In this document: piece after piece, positions 1 through 7,637 of the stretch
How positions within the stretch are numbered: position 1 is the first letter of the stretch
Layout of the letters: the number at the start of each line of letters is the position of its first letter
From: Bacteroidales bacterium UBA6117
Lineage (GTDB): Bacteria > Bacteroidota > Bacteroidia > Bacteroidales > VadinHA17
NCBI GenBank assembly: GCA_002428385.1
Contig: DIWB01000019.1
Coordinates: 1-19,662 of the forward strand
Direction of reading: 5' to 3'
Length of the DNA: 19,662 nt
The notes under the pieces: generated by a model
Seen by the model: only the letters and a program-made list of their open reading frames with translations
What the model was told of the DNA's origin: nothing
Database searches by the model: none
Program-made: the position numbers and the translations under genes

Positions 1-51
1 TATCAGTTTATCCCGGCGTTAAAATCCGGAAAAGCATACGGGTTCCACTGA
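1..51 (+). CDS. Possible C-terminal end of an upstream gene (partial)
   Basis: The first frame is open from the window edge for 16 codons and ends at TGA 49-51, encoding a tail with the residues FIPALKSGKAYGFH. This resembles a folded C-terminus more than random sequence, but it is too short to assign to a family. It may equally be non-coding. Low certainty. Confidence 0.25.
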   Translation, partial: YQFIPALKSGKAYGFH

Positions 52-362
52 AGTCATTTCAACTATAAAAATATCAAATAAATCAGAAATAATTCCAGAG
101 AAATTCGCATCAGGATAAATCTTCATGAATTATTACTTTTAGCCTAGTTCTTGTATCTGTATGACAGACCTCAGGCGCTGAGAGAAAGACGCACTACACA
201 AGACACAATTATGCATTCAATTCTGTGTATCGTGCATAGTGAGTTTTTTGTCTTTATCGTTCTTCTCTCTTCTTTTCAGCAAGCGGAATAACATCTTGTA
301 TAATACGATATCTTTGTTGCTTCTGTATCTGAAGCAGAGAAACAAAACTAACCAAACCTGAA
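52..362. other. Intergenic region upstream of the decarboxylase operon
   Basis: No credible ORF is present. There is a small hairpin (CTCAG-GCG-CTGAG, 170-182). A longer inverted repeat (TATGCA 210-215 with TGCATA 233-238) is followed by a T-run after about 243 and could act as a weak terminator for an upstream gene. The oadB-type promoter lies at the right end. Confidence 0.5.
309..316 (+). promoter_or_regulatory. Bacteroidetes-type -7 box (TATCTTTG) for the decarboxylase beta gene
   Basis: TATCTTTG matches the TAnnTTTG -7 consensus known for the Bacteroidetes primary sigma factor and lies 46 bp before the ATG at 363. No TTG -33 element is visible at the usual 19-21 bp spacing, so strength is uncertain. 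Confidence 0.55.
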
Positions 363-1499
363 ATGGAATTCTTACTGGATGGAATAACCAGCATTACCTG
401 GCAGCAGATCGTGATGTTGATCACAGGCAGTCTCCTCATCTACCTGGCGATCGACAGGAAGCTCGAACCGCCGTTGTTGCTCCCCATGGGATTCGGGGCC
501 ATACTGGTCAACCTGCCCCTGTCGGGAGTCCTGAACCAGACTCTTCCCGGCATCGGGGAAGTACGGGGAATAATCGACTGGCTGTTCAGTGTGGGAATTG
601 AGGCCTCGGAGGCAATGCCCATTCTTCTCTTCATCGGAATAGGTGCAATGATTGATTTCGGTCCTCTCCTCTCCAATCCCAGGCTGCTTCTCTTCGGGGC
701 GGCTGCCCAGTTCGGTATCTTCGCTACAGTCATCATTGCAACCCTGCTCGGTTTCGATCTCAGGGATGCCGCATCGATCGGGATCATAGGCGCAGCCGAC
801 GGACCCACATCGATACTTGTTTCACAGGTCCTGAAAAGCCGGTACATAGGCCCGATAGCCATCGCCGCCTATTCTTACATGGCCCTGGTACCCATTATAC
901 AGCCGTTCGCCATCAGGCTTTGCACCACCGAAAAGGAAAGAAAGATAAGAATGAAATACAATCCTAAAAGCGTTACACCGCTTACCAGGATCCTCTTCCC
1001 TATCCTTGTCACAATCATTGCCGGACTTGTCGCCCCTGCTTCGATAGCTCTTGTTGGTTTCCTGATGTTCGGCAACCTGATAAGGGAATGCGGAGTGCTC
1101 AGGTCGCTTTCGGAATCGGCCCAGAAGGAACTTGTTAACCTTATCACACTTCTGCTGGGCATCACCATCGCTGCAAGCATGAAAGCGGAGTCGTTCGTTT
1201 CGTTGCAGACCATACTTATAATGCTGCTTGGACTGGTGGCATTCATTTTTGACACAATCGCCGGAGCCACCTTTGCCAGATTCCTTAACCTCTTCCTGAA
1301 GGAGAAAATAAATCCTATGGTCGGGGCCGCCGGTATCTCGGCCTTCCCGATGTCGTCGAGAGTCATTCAGAAGATGGGGCTTGAAGCTGATCCGCAGAAC
1401 CATCTGCTTATGCATGCAGCAGGAGCGAATGTAGCGGGACAGATAGCCTCGGTGATAGCCGGCGGCGTGGTTATCAGTCTCGTACCCGGATTAATATAG
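363..1499 (+). CDS. Sodium ion-translocating decarboxylase beta subunit (OadB/MmdB/GcdB family)
   Basis: This is a 378-residue, very hydrophobic inner-membrane protein of the family that couples decarboxylation of biotin-bound carboxylate to Na+ export. The family's key polar regions are visible: the GAADGPTSI segment carries the essential Asp (D146), and the late NPMVGAAGISAFPMSSR segment holds N317 and R333, followed by LMHAAGANVAGQI. The length is slightly short for the family (usually about 375-430) but the gene appears complete. The start at 363 is supported by the TATCTTTG box upstream. The ORF ends in TAG overlapping the AGGAGG of the next gene, so the two are likely co-transcribed. 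The substrate cannot be deduced: oxaloacetate, methylmalonyl-CoA and glutaconyl-CoA decarboxylases share this subunit, and no carboxyltransferase or biotin-carrier gene lies in the window. Confidence 0.92.
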   Translation: MEFLLDGITSITWQQIVMLITGSLLIYLAIDRKLEPPLLLPMGFGAILVNLPLSGVLNQTLPGIGEVRGIIDWLFSVGIEASEAMPILLFIGIGAMIDFGPLLSNPRLLLFGAAAQFGIFATVIIATLLGFDLRDAASIGIIGAADGPTSILVSQVLKSRYIGPIAIAAYSYMALVPIIQPFAIRLCTTEKERKIRMKYNPKSVTPLTRILFPILVTIIAGLVAPASIALVGFLMFGNLIRECGVLRSLSESAQKELVNLITLLLGITIAASMKAESFVSLQTILIMLLGLVAFIFDTIAGATFARFLNLFLKEKINPMVGAAGISAFPMSSRVIQKMGLEADPQNHLLMHAAGANVAGQIASVIAGGVVISLVPGLI

Positions 1500-1509
1500 G
1501 AGGAATATT

Positions 1510-1641
1510 ATGAACACTGATTTAATAAATTCACTCAAACTGGCCGGCATGGGAATGGCGGCAATTTTCCTGGTCATCCTGGTTATCTACCTGTTTGTTC
1601 ACGTTCTGCTGAAACTGGCGGGAAGGAACAACAAGACATGA
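1510..1641 (+). CDS. 43-residue single-span membrane peptide, OadG/gamma-subunit-like
   Basis: The short ORF encodes 43 residues with one hydrophobic span (about residues 13-37, GMAAIFLVILVIYLFVHVLL) and a basic C-terminus ending in RNNKT. Size aside, this resembles the N-terminal membrane anchor of the gamma (OadG) subunit, which sits beside the beta subunit in Na+-pumping decarboxylases and helps assemble the complex. It has a strong Shine-Dalgarno (AGGAGG) about 6 bp before the ATG, overlapping the end of the beta gene, which supports real translation and coupling. Typical gamma subunits are about 80 residues or more and carry a C-terminal hydrophilic region; that part is missing here, so the peptide may be a minimal or degenerate gamma. 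The family assignment rests on position and topology, not on a clear motif. Confidence 0.72.
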   Translation: MNTDLINSLKLAGMGMAAIFLVILVIYLFVHVLLKLAGRNNKT

Positions 1642-1697
1642 AAAAACCTGAACATTATTATATTTGTACCCTGACCATATAAAACAAAAACAGCCTC

Positions 1698-1874
1698 ATG
1701 GAAGATATTGAAATTTGCCACTGCAACGGTATAATGAAAAGCGAGATAGTGAAAGCCATTAAGGAAAAAGGGCTGAAGACCCTTGAAGAGGTTCAGGATG
1801 CCACTGAGGCAGGAACTGTCTGCGGCGGCTGTGTCGACGATATTGAAGAAATCCTGAAGGAAGTAAACGGCTGA
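1698..1874 (+). CDS. 58-residue BFD-like [2Fe-2S]-binding protein
   Basis: The ORF encodes 58 residues with the cysteine pattern C7-x-C9 ... C42-GG-C45. The 32-residue gap between the pairs is as expected for the BFD-like [2Fe-2S] fold seen in bacterioferritin-associated ferredoxin and in NirB, NasB and Fer2_BFD domains. The middle has the usual helical stretch (IVKAIKEKGLKTLEEVQD) and the end is acidic and helical. Proteins of this size act as small redox or iron-sulfur carriers in the cytoplasm. The gene lies 56 bp downstream of the gamma-like peptide and on the same strand, so it may be the third gene of the operon, though no function linking it to the pump is known to me. No strong RBS is obvious. 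It could instead be an independently transcribed ferredoxin. Confidence 0.82.
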   Translation: MEDIEICHCNGIMKSEIVKAIKEKGLKTLEEVQDATEAGTVCGGCVDDIEEILKEVNG

Positions 1875-1918
1875 TCTGCACCCGGGAGTCCCGGTACACA
1901 ATCCGTTATAGTTTCATT

Positions 1919-2332
1919 TTAGCCTGACAGGTTAAGCGCAAGGGCGTCCCTGGCAATTGAATTAAGGTCCTGGTAAGCTATGTACGGAACAAGCGCTGTA
2001 ATAATTCCTATGCTGTTCTGAACCAGTTCGCGGCAGCGTTCCTCGTTGGCATTCATATTTGTCGATGTGCCGGCTCCTCCCTGAATCATATCGACTACAA
2101 AATGATTGTGGTATTTCCCGAACCTGATCTCACGACAGGCAAGCACGATGGCATCCCTGATCGCAGGGTCGAGAAGTCCGAGCCGGAAGTTGGCTTCGCC
2201 CAGAAAGTCACCCCTGCCGAAAATGGCCAGCCTCACCTCAACGCCGTATGAATCTCTCTTAAAAAGCTCCACCTCCCCGTCGTATATCAGGAAGATATCC
2301 TCTCTCGGGCTGTTTTTTGAACCGCTGCAACT
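1919..2332 (-). pseudogene. aspA: Relic of a cyclic-nucleotide-binding domain/aspartate ammonia-lyase fusion
   Basis: Reading the minus strand, an open frame begins just after a stop near 2333 and shows three pieces in order. First comes the second half of a cNMP-binding domain (EDIFLIYDGEVELFKR, then FGRGDFLGE). It joins in frame to an aspartase segment matching the GLLDxxIRDAIVLACxEI and GGAGTSTNMNANE region. That joins in frame to an aspartase C-terminal segment (RCRELVQNSIGIITAL, then PYIAYQD). Aspartase converts aspartate to fumarate and ammonia. Missing are the start of the cNMP domain, the first part of the lyase domain, the whole central part of the lyase including the SS-loop that carries the catalytic base, and about 40 C-terminal residues. 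What remains (about 138 codons) cannot be an active lyase. The gene is convergent with the decarboxylase operon. Confidence 0.85.
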
Positions 2333-2390
2333 TTAATTGACTCAGCCTGAAGTTAAATCCGTGACAGGATATTAATGTTGATTTTTTGAG

Positions 2391-2398
2391 TATCTTTG
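2391..2398 (+). promoter_or_regulatory. -7 box (TATCTTTG) for the cold-shock-domain gene
   Basis: A perfect TAnnTTTG match 65 bp before the ATG at 2463. A TTTTTTG run lies just upstream but too close to serve as the -33 element. The box sits just outside the start of the divergent aspartase relic. Confidence 0.55.
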
Positions 2399-2462
2399 CA
2401 GGCAGTTCCTGCTTAACCCTCTGGCTGGGGCATTCAGGATTCGTAAACAAATAAAATCACAT

Positions 2463-2918
2463 ATGGGAAGATCTCAGGAGACATTAGGCAAAAAAGAAGT
2501 AAGGAACAAGAAAGAAAAAAAGAGAAAAGAAAAGCAGAAGAAGCGTGCTATCAAGAAGACCGAGGGCAAGAGCAGTTTCGACAATATGATTGCCTATGTA
2601 GATGAGTTCGGAGTCATATCATCGACTCCTCCCGATCCCACCAGAAAAAAACAGGAAGTGATTGCCGAAGACATTGAGATACAGGTAATCAGGACCAATC
2701 CTGAAGATGCTCCCGATTTCCACCGGAAAGGTGTTGTCACGTTCTACAACGATTCAAAAGGCTTTGGATTCATACGCGATCTGGAATCGAACATGAGATT
2801 GTTCTTTCATGCAAGCGATGTTCAGGAACCCGTTAAGGAGGACAACATAGTTTCCTTTGAAAAGGGGAAGGGTCCCAAAGGGATAGCAGCCATCAATGTC
2901 AGGCTCTTCAAGGAATAA
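2463..2918 (+). CDS. Cold-shock-domain protein with lysine-rich N-terminus
   Basis: This 151-residue protein has two parts. Residues 10-37 are extremely basic and low in complexity (lysine, arginine and glutamate), suggesting an RNA-binding or ribosome-interacting tail. A linker follows, and residues about 88-151 form a cold-shock domain: GVVTFYNDSKGFGFI carries the RNP1-like motif, and LFFHASDV the RNP2-like motif. CSD proteins bind single-stranded RNA and act as RNA chaperones in the cytoplasm. The extended form with a long N-terminal region is common in Bacteroidetes and longer than the classical 65-70 residue CspA. The next gene, on the same strand 78 bp downstream, is a DEAD-box RNA helicase with its own promoter box, which suggests a shared role in cold or RNA-structure stress. 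Confidence 0.9.
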   Translation: MGRSQETLGKKEVRNKKEKKRKEKQKKRAIKKTEGKSSFDNMIAYVDEFGVISSTPPDPTRKKQEVIAEDIEIQVIRTNPEDAPDFHRKGVVTFYNDSKGFGFIRDLESNMRLFFHASDVQEPVKEDNIVSFEKGKGPKGIAAINVRLFKE

Positions 2919-2931
2919 TAGAATATTTGAT

Positions 2932-2939
2932 TATCTTTG
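2932..2939 (+). promoter_or_regulatory. -7 box (TATCTTTG) for the DEAD-box helicase gene
   Basis: A second perfect TATCTTTG, identical to the box in front of the preceding cold-shock gene, 57 bp before the helicase ATG. TATTTG just upstream is not at the right distance for a -33 element. The helicase can therefore be transcribed separately from the Csp gene or by read-through. Confidence 0.55.
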
Positions 2940-2996
2940 CGCCCTTGTAAACAAAAACAACCCGATCGCTCCCGGAGCCACGAATAAAAATATTTA

Positions 2997-4760
2997 ATGA
3001 TACAATTTGAAGAAATGGGATTTACTCCCGGCATCCTGAGGTCAATTGAGGAACTCGGATTTACCACTCCCATGCCTGTTCAGGAAAAGGTTATTCCCCT
3101 GATGCTGGGAAACGACACTGACATTATTGCCCTTGCGCAAACCGGCACAGGCAAAACTGCTGCTTTCGGTCTGCCGCTTGTTCAGGCGACAGATATCGAA
3201 AAAGCAGCCACACAGGCTCTTATATTATGTCCTACCAGGGAATTATGCATGCAGATCACAAACGATCTGAATAATTATTCAAAACATACCGGCGGTCTCA
3301 GGATCCTTGCGGTATATGGCGGCGCCTCAATTGACAACCAGATAAGGGAGTTGAAACGTGGTGTTCATATCATCGTTGCAACACCGGGACGTCTTATCGA
3401 TCTTATCGGAAGAAGGGCCGCAAAACTTTCGGAAGTCCGGACAGTTATCCTGGATGAAGCCGACGAGATGCTCAACATGGGTTTTCTCGACAGCATAAAT
3501 GAAATCCTTGAAGAGGTTCCGGTAAACAGAAGGACCCTGCTTTTTTCAGCTACGATGTCGAAGGAGATATCTTCCATTGCCAGGAAATACATGAACGATC
3601 CGGTCGAGATACTCATAGGCCGTAAGAACGCGTCCGCTGAAAATGTAAGCCACAACTACTACGTGGTTCACGCGAAGGACAAGTACAAGGTGCTGAAGCG
3701 TCTTGCCGACTCAGAGCCCGATATATATGCTATAGTCTTCTGCCGTACCCGTAAGGAAACACAGGATGTGGCAGTCAGGCTTATAAACGACGGCTACAAC
3801 GCGGATGCCCTTCATGGCGACCTTTCACAGTCGCAGCGCGACGCCGTTATGAACAAGTTCAGATCACGGAACCTCCGCCTGCTGGTTGCCACCGATGTAG
3901 CAGCCCGCGGACTGGATGTTGATGATCTGACTCATGTCATCAATTTCAGCCTGCCCGACGACACTGAAGTATATACCCACAGGTGCGGCCGTACTGGCAG
4001 GGCCGGTAAAAAGGGAATATCTGTCTCTCTGGTCCATCTGAGGGAAAAGAACAGTCTTCACCGCATAGAAAAACTTGTAAATAAGTCGTTCAATTCGCTG
4101 CCTGTTCCGACTGGGAGCGAAATATGCGGCAAACAGCTTTCGAGGTGGGTTGATAAACTCGAGACCGTATCAACAGGTCATAAGGAAATTGAAAAACTGA
4201 TGCCGGAAATACAGGCCAGACTCGAAAACCTCGACAAGGATGAACTGATCAGGCGTGTGGTTTCGCTTGAATTCGACAGGTTCCTCGACGATTACCGCAA
4301 TGAAGAGGATATTATTGAACCTGTTTCCCTGAAGGAAGAGAAATGGAGCAGATCAGGAAAGAAAGGCTCATTCAGCCAGATGAATGATAATTATACAAGA
4401 CTCTTTATAAATTTCGGAAAAGCCGACGAATTTTTCCCCGATCAGCTTATAAGCCTTATCAATTCCAACACAAGGGGCATGAAGGTCCCGATAGGAAAGA
4501 TAGACCTCTACAGGGATTTCTCATTTTTCGAAGTTGAAGCCGGTTATTCCGACGACCTTATTAAAGCCATGAGAAGTGCCAAATACATGGGCAAAAGGGT
4601 TGTGGTGCAGATCGCCCAGGAAAAGAGCGAGGAAAGGTGTGAAAAGGTATATCCCGGGAAGAAACCGGCCTGGAAAAACGACAGGACCAACGGGAAAACA
4701 AACGGTAGGACCAACGGTAAGAAAAGCTACAGTAAAAGCCACCGGACAGTTGCTTACTAG
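2997..4760 (+). CDS. DEAD-box ATP-dependent RNA helicase with DbpA-type RNA-binding domain
   Basis: This is an intact 587-residue RNA helicase that unwinds RNA duplexes using ATP. All core motifs are visible: Q-motif region (F-x-x-M-G-F near the start, then PMPVQ), Walker A AQTGTGKT (K53), PTREL, GG and TPGR, DEAD at 153-156, SAT at 184-186, then ARGLDV and HRCGRTGRAG in the second RecA domain. Residues about 460-540 fit the DbpA/CsdA C-terminal RNA-binding fold (RLFINFGKADEFFPDQL onward). The tail is basic with an imperfect TNG(K/R) repeat, as in many cold-induced helicases. It most resembles the DeaD/CsdA-DbpA group, which works in ribosome assembly and mRNA decay, and the adjacent Csp gene supports a cold or RNA-remodelling role. 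A strong terminator follows. Confidence 0.95.
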   Translation: MIQFEEMGFTPGILRSIEELGFTTPMPVQEKVIPLMLGNDTDIIALAQTGTGKTAAFGLPLVQATDIEKAATQALILCPTRELCMQITNDLNNYSKHTGGLRILAVYGGASIDNQIRELKRGVHIIVATPGRLIDLIGRRAAKLSEVRTVILDEADEMLNMGFLDSINEILEEVPVNRRTLLFSATMSKEISSIARKYMNDPVEILIGRKNASAENVSHNYYVVHAKDKYKVLKRLADSEPDIYAIVFCRTRKETQDVAVRLINDGYNADALHGDLSQSQRDAVMNKFRSRNLRLLVATDVAARGLDVDDLTHVINFSLPDDTEVYTHRCGRTGRAGKKGISVSLVHLREKNSLHRIEKLVNKSFNSLPVPTGSEICGKQLSRWVDKLETVSTGHKEIEKLMPEIQARLENLDKDELIRRVVSLEFDRFLDDYRNEEDIIEPVSLKEEKWSRSGKKGSFSQMNDNYTRLFINFGKADEFFPDQLISLINSNTRGMKVPIGKIDLYRDFSFFEVEAGYSDDLIKAMRSAKYMGKRVVVQIAQEKSEERCEKVYPGKKPAWKNDRTNGKTNGRTNGKKSYSKSHRTVAY

Positions 4761-4815
4761 AGATTCATAAAGGGCTGCGGAAGTTTGCCCTGCTAAAAGC
4801 GCCCGGCCGGAACAG

Positions 4816-4852
4816 ATCCGGAAAATGTCCGAACATTTTCCGGATTTTTTCT
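4816..4852 (+). terminator. Intrinsic terminator after the helicase gene
   Basis: A perfect 13-bp stem (ATCCGGAAAATGT at 4816-4828 with ACATTTTCCGGAT at 4833-4845) with a CCGA loop is followed by a T-rich run. An in-frame ATG for the downstream rhamnosidase at 4825 falls inside this stem and is therefore not the real start. Confidence 0.9.
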
Positions 4853-4905
4853 TATTTTGCATTGTCCCTTTAATTGAAATGCAAACCCTGAAAAATCCCC
4901 CAATC

Positions 4906-7599
4906 ATGAGACTGACCTGGCCTGTCATCTTACCACTGATACTTCTGTCATGCGCCCGTGAACCGGGCAGTACGCGTCTTCAGAACCTGAAGTGCGAGTA
5001 TCTTGTCAACCCTGTCGGGATAGATACGGAGAAACCCCGCTTCACATGGCAGATGACATCAGATAATCCGGGAGTTGAGCAAACGGCTTACGTGATCTTT
5101 GTCGGGACCGATTCCGTTTCGGTTGCCGGAGGAGAAGGAGATGTATGGGAATCGGGACAAACGGCAGGTTCAACAGTGCCTGTGGTTTATACAGGCCCCT
5201 CCCTCCTGCCCTTCACAAGATATTACTGGAGCCTTAAGGCGAAGCTGAATGACGGAAGCTGGACGGAACTTCCGGAGCCGGCCTCATTCGAAACCGGATT
5301 TATGAACAAGGCAACCTGGAAAGGGCACTGGATAACCGACACTTACGATTTCAACCTCAAACCTGCGCCATATTTCAGAAAGGAGTTCAACACAGACAGG
5401 AAGATTAAATCCGCAAGGGCATATATAGCCGCGGCCGGGTTATATGAGCTGAGCATCAACGGGGAAAAGGCCGGCGATCACCGGCTCGATCCGATGTACA
5501 CCCGCTTCGACCGCCGGACCCTCTATGTCACTTACGATGTAACCCCGAAGCTGAGGCAGGGAGAAAACGCCATCGGGGTTCTTCTCGGAAACGGATGGTA
5601 TAATCATCAGTCGACTGCAGTGTGGTATTTCGACAAGGCACCGTGGCGGGCCCGGCCGAAATTCTGCATGGACCTGAGGATCACATACGAAGACGGCAGC
5701 GAAGAGGTGATAGGAACCGGCCAGGACTGGAAGACATCGCTCTCACCCGTCATTTTCAACAGCATCTACACTGCAGAACACTACGATGCCCGTCTTGAAC
5801 AGCCGGGATGGGACACCCCTGGTTTTGACGATTCAAACTGGAAAAGTCCACTCAACACGGGTGCGCCCTCGAACAACATAACCGCGCAGGTACTTCATCC
5901 CGTGCGCAATGTCGAAATGTTACCGGCAGTCAAAATGACTAAATTCAGCAGCAGGAACTACCTGTTCGATTTCGGCCGGAACATATCAGGTGTTACGGAA
6001 ATCAGGATCAAAGGAGAGGCAGGCACCAGTGTCAGGCTCATCCACTCTGAAAGGATCGGCTCCGACGGTCATGCTGACCTGTCGAACATAGATGTTCATT
6101 ACAGGCCGACCGACGACACAGATCCTTTTCAGACCGACATCATCATTCTGAGCGGGAAGAAAGAGGACGAATTCATGCCCCGGTTCAACTACAAGGGATT
6201 CCAGTTTGTGGAAGTTGTGTCAGACAGGCCGGTTGAGCTCTCCCAGAACAGCCTGACTGCATACTTTATGCACAGTGATGTTCCTCCAATTGGAAAAATA
6301 AACTCTTCGAACAACACCCTCAACCGTACATGGATGGCATCAAATGCATCGTATCTCTCCAACCTCTTCGGTTACCCGACCGATTGCCCTCAGAGGGAAA
6401 AGAACGGCTGGACAGGCGATGCCCATATCAACATAGAGACCGGCCTGTACAATTTCGATGGCATAACCGTTTATGAGAAATGGCTTGCCGATCACCGCGA
6501 CGAACAGCTCTCCAACGGAGTTCTTCCGGCAATTATACCGACAAGCGGATGGGGATATCACTGGGCCAACGGCCCCGACTGGACCAGCACAATTGCCATT
6601 ATACCGTGGAATATTTACCTCTTTTACGGCGATTCACACCTTCTGGAGGATTATTATGACAACATAAAACGCTATGTTGACCAGATTGACTCGAGGAGTC
6701 CGGAAGGGATAACCGACTGGGGTCTCGGCGACTGGGTTCCTGTTAAATCGGTTACACCCAAAGAACTTACCTCAACAGCATATTATTATGCTGATGCCCT
6801 TATCCTGGCGAAAGCTGCAATGCTGTTTGGAAAGGAAGACGACGCTGAAAAGTACACAAAGCTTGCAGAAAAGATAAAGGATGCTTTCAACACCAGGTTC
6901 CTCGATAAGTCAACTGGCATTTACGGCAAAGGCCTTCAGACAGAGCTCAGCGTTCCGCTGTACTGGGGACTGGTACCGGAGGATCTGATACCAGCAGTTG
7001 CTGAAAATCTTTCAAAGAGGGTTATTGCCGACAATGAGCACATCGATGTCGGGCTGCTCGGAACTAAAACCCTGCTTAATGCCCTCAGCGCTAACGGTTA
7101 TGCTGATCTTGCCTACAAGGTTGCCTCACAGGAGGATTTCCCCTCATGGGGATGGTGGATAGTGAACGGTGCTACAACCTTCTATGAGAACTGGCCTCTC
7201 GACGCAAAAAGCGACATCTCGATGAATCACATCATGTTCGGGGAGATAAATGCATGGTACTACAAGGCCCTTGGCGGCATCTTCCCCGATGAGAAGGCTC
7301 CGGGATTCAAGAACGTGATACTCAAACCCCATTTTGTTGAAGGGCTCGAAAGTTTCGGGGCTGAGCATGACGGACCTTATGGGAAGATTGTTTCCGAATG
7401 GAAGAGATCAGAAAATCGTGTCAGTTATCATGTTTCTATCCCGGCAAACAGCACAGCCACTCTGTACCTTAAGTCACAAAATGTACTTAGGGGCGGAAAG
7501 GATGTGTCCGAAGTGTCGTCGTTGGCAGGTGTGGAAAAAGAAGAGGACGGTCTGAAGATACGGCTGAAATCAGGAGATTACGATTTTGAAGTTCACTGA
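4906..7599 (+). CDS. Alpha-L-rhamnosidase, GH78 family, predicted lipoprotein
   Basis: The enzyme releases terminal alpha-L-rhamnose from plant glycosides or pectin side chains. I chose the ATG at 4906, giving 897 residues, because it directly yields a lipoprotein signal (MRLTWPVILPLILLSC with lipobox LLSC). An ATG at 4879 is a possible alternative, and the one at 4825 lies in the preceding terminator. Domain order: N-terminal Ig-like region (LQNLKCEYLVNPVGID), the Bac_rhamnosid_N jelly roll (about 170-330), a concanavalin-like domain, the (alpha/alpha)6 barrel, and a C-terminal beta domain. Within the barrel, DCPQREKNGWTGDA contains the likely acid E498 and GATTFYENW the likely base E761. 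It appears intact. It is followed 38 bp later by an esterase remnant, consistent with a former carbohydrate-degradation cluster. A second, broken GH78 gene lies about 6 kb downstream. Confidence 0.94.
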   Translation: MRLTWPVILPLILLSCAREPGSTRLQNLKCEYLVNPVGIDTEKPRFTWQMTSDNPGVEQTAYVIFVGTDSVSVAGGEGDVWESGQTAGSTVPVVYTGPSLLPFTRYYWSLKAKLNDGSWTELPEPASFETGFMNKATWKGHWITDTYDFNLKPAPYFRKEFNTDRKIKSARAYIAAAGLYELSINGEKAGDHRLDPMYTRFDRRTLYVTYDVTPKLRQGENAIGVLLGNGWYNHQSTAVWYFDKAPWRARPKFCMDLRITYEDGSEEVIGTGQDWKTSLSPVIFNSIYTAEHYDARLEQPGWDTPGFDDSNWKSPLNTGAPSNNITAQVLHPVRNVEMLPAVKMTKFSSRNYLFDFGRNISGVTEIRIKGEAGTSVRLIHSERIGSDGHADLSNIDVHYRPTDDTDPFQTDIIILSGKKEDEFMPRFNYKGFQFVEVVSDRPVELSQNSLTAYFMHSDVPPIGKINSSNNTLNRTWMASNASYLSNLFGYPTDCPQREKNGWTGDAHINIETGLYNFDGITVYEKWLADHRDEQLSNGVLPAIIPTSGWGYHWANGPDWTSTIAIIPWNIYLFYGDSHLLEDYYDNIKRYVDQIDSRSPEGITDWGLGDWVPVKSVTPKELTSTAYYYADALILAKAAMLFGKEDDAEKYTKLAEKIKDAFNTRFLDKSTGIYGKGLQTELSVPLYWGLVPEDLIPAVAENLSKRVIADNEHIDVGLLGTKTLLNALSANGYADLAYKVASQEDFPSWGWWIVNGATTFYENWPLDAKSDISMNHIMFGEINAWYYKALGGIFPDEKAPGFKNVILKPHFVEGLESFGAEHDGPYGKIVSEWKRSENRVSYHVSIPANSTATLYLKSQNVLRGGKDVSEVSSLAGVEKEEDGLKIRLKSGDYDFEVH

Positions 7600-7637
7600 A
7601 AATAATAACTTTTCTTTAATCTGAATAATTCATAATA

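Noticed and set aside
1880..1895. CCGGGA/TCCCGG hairpin as a terminator between the BFD gene and the aspartase relic
   Set aside because: The loop is too small for the full stem and the T-rich stretch is not adjacent, so a terminator call is not justified.
4825..4905. Longer start for the GH78 gene
   Set aside because: The ATG lies inside the intrinsic terminator stem and the extension lacks a signal; the lipobox start at 4906 fits better.
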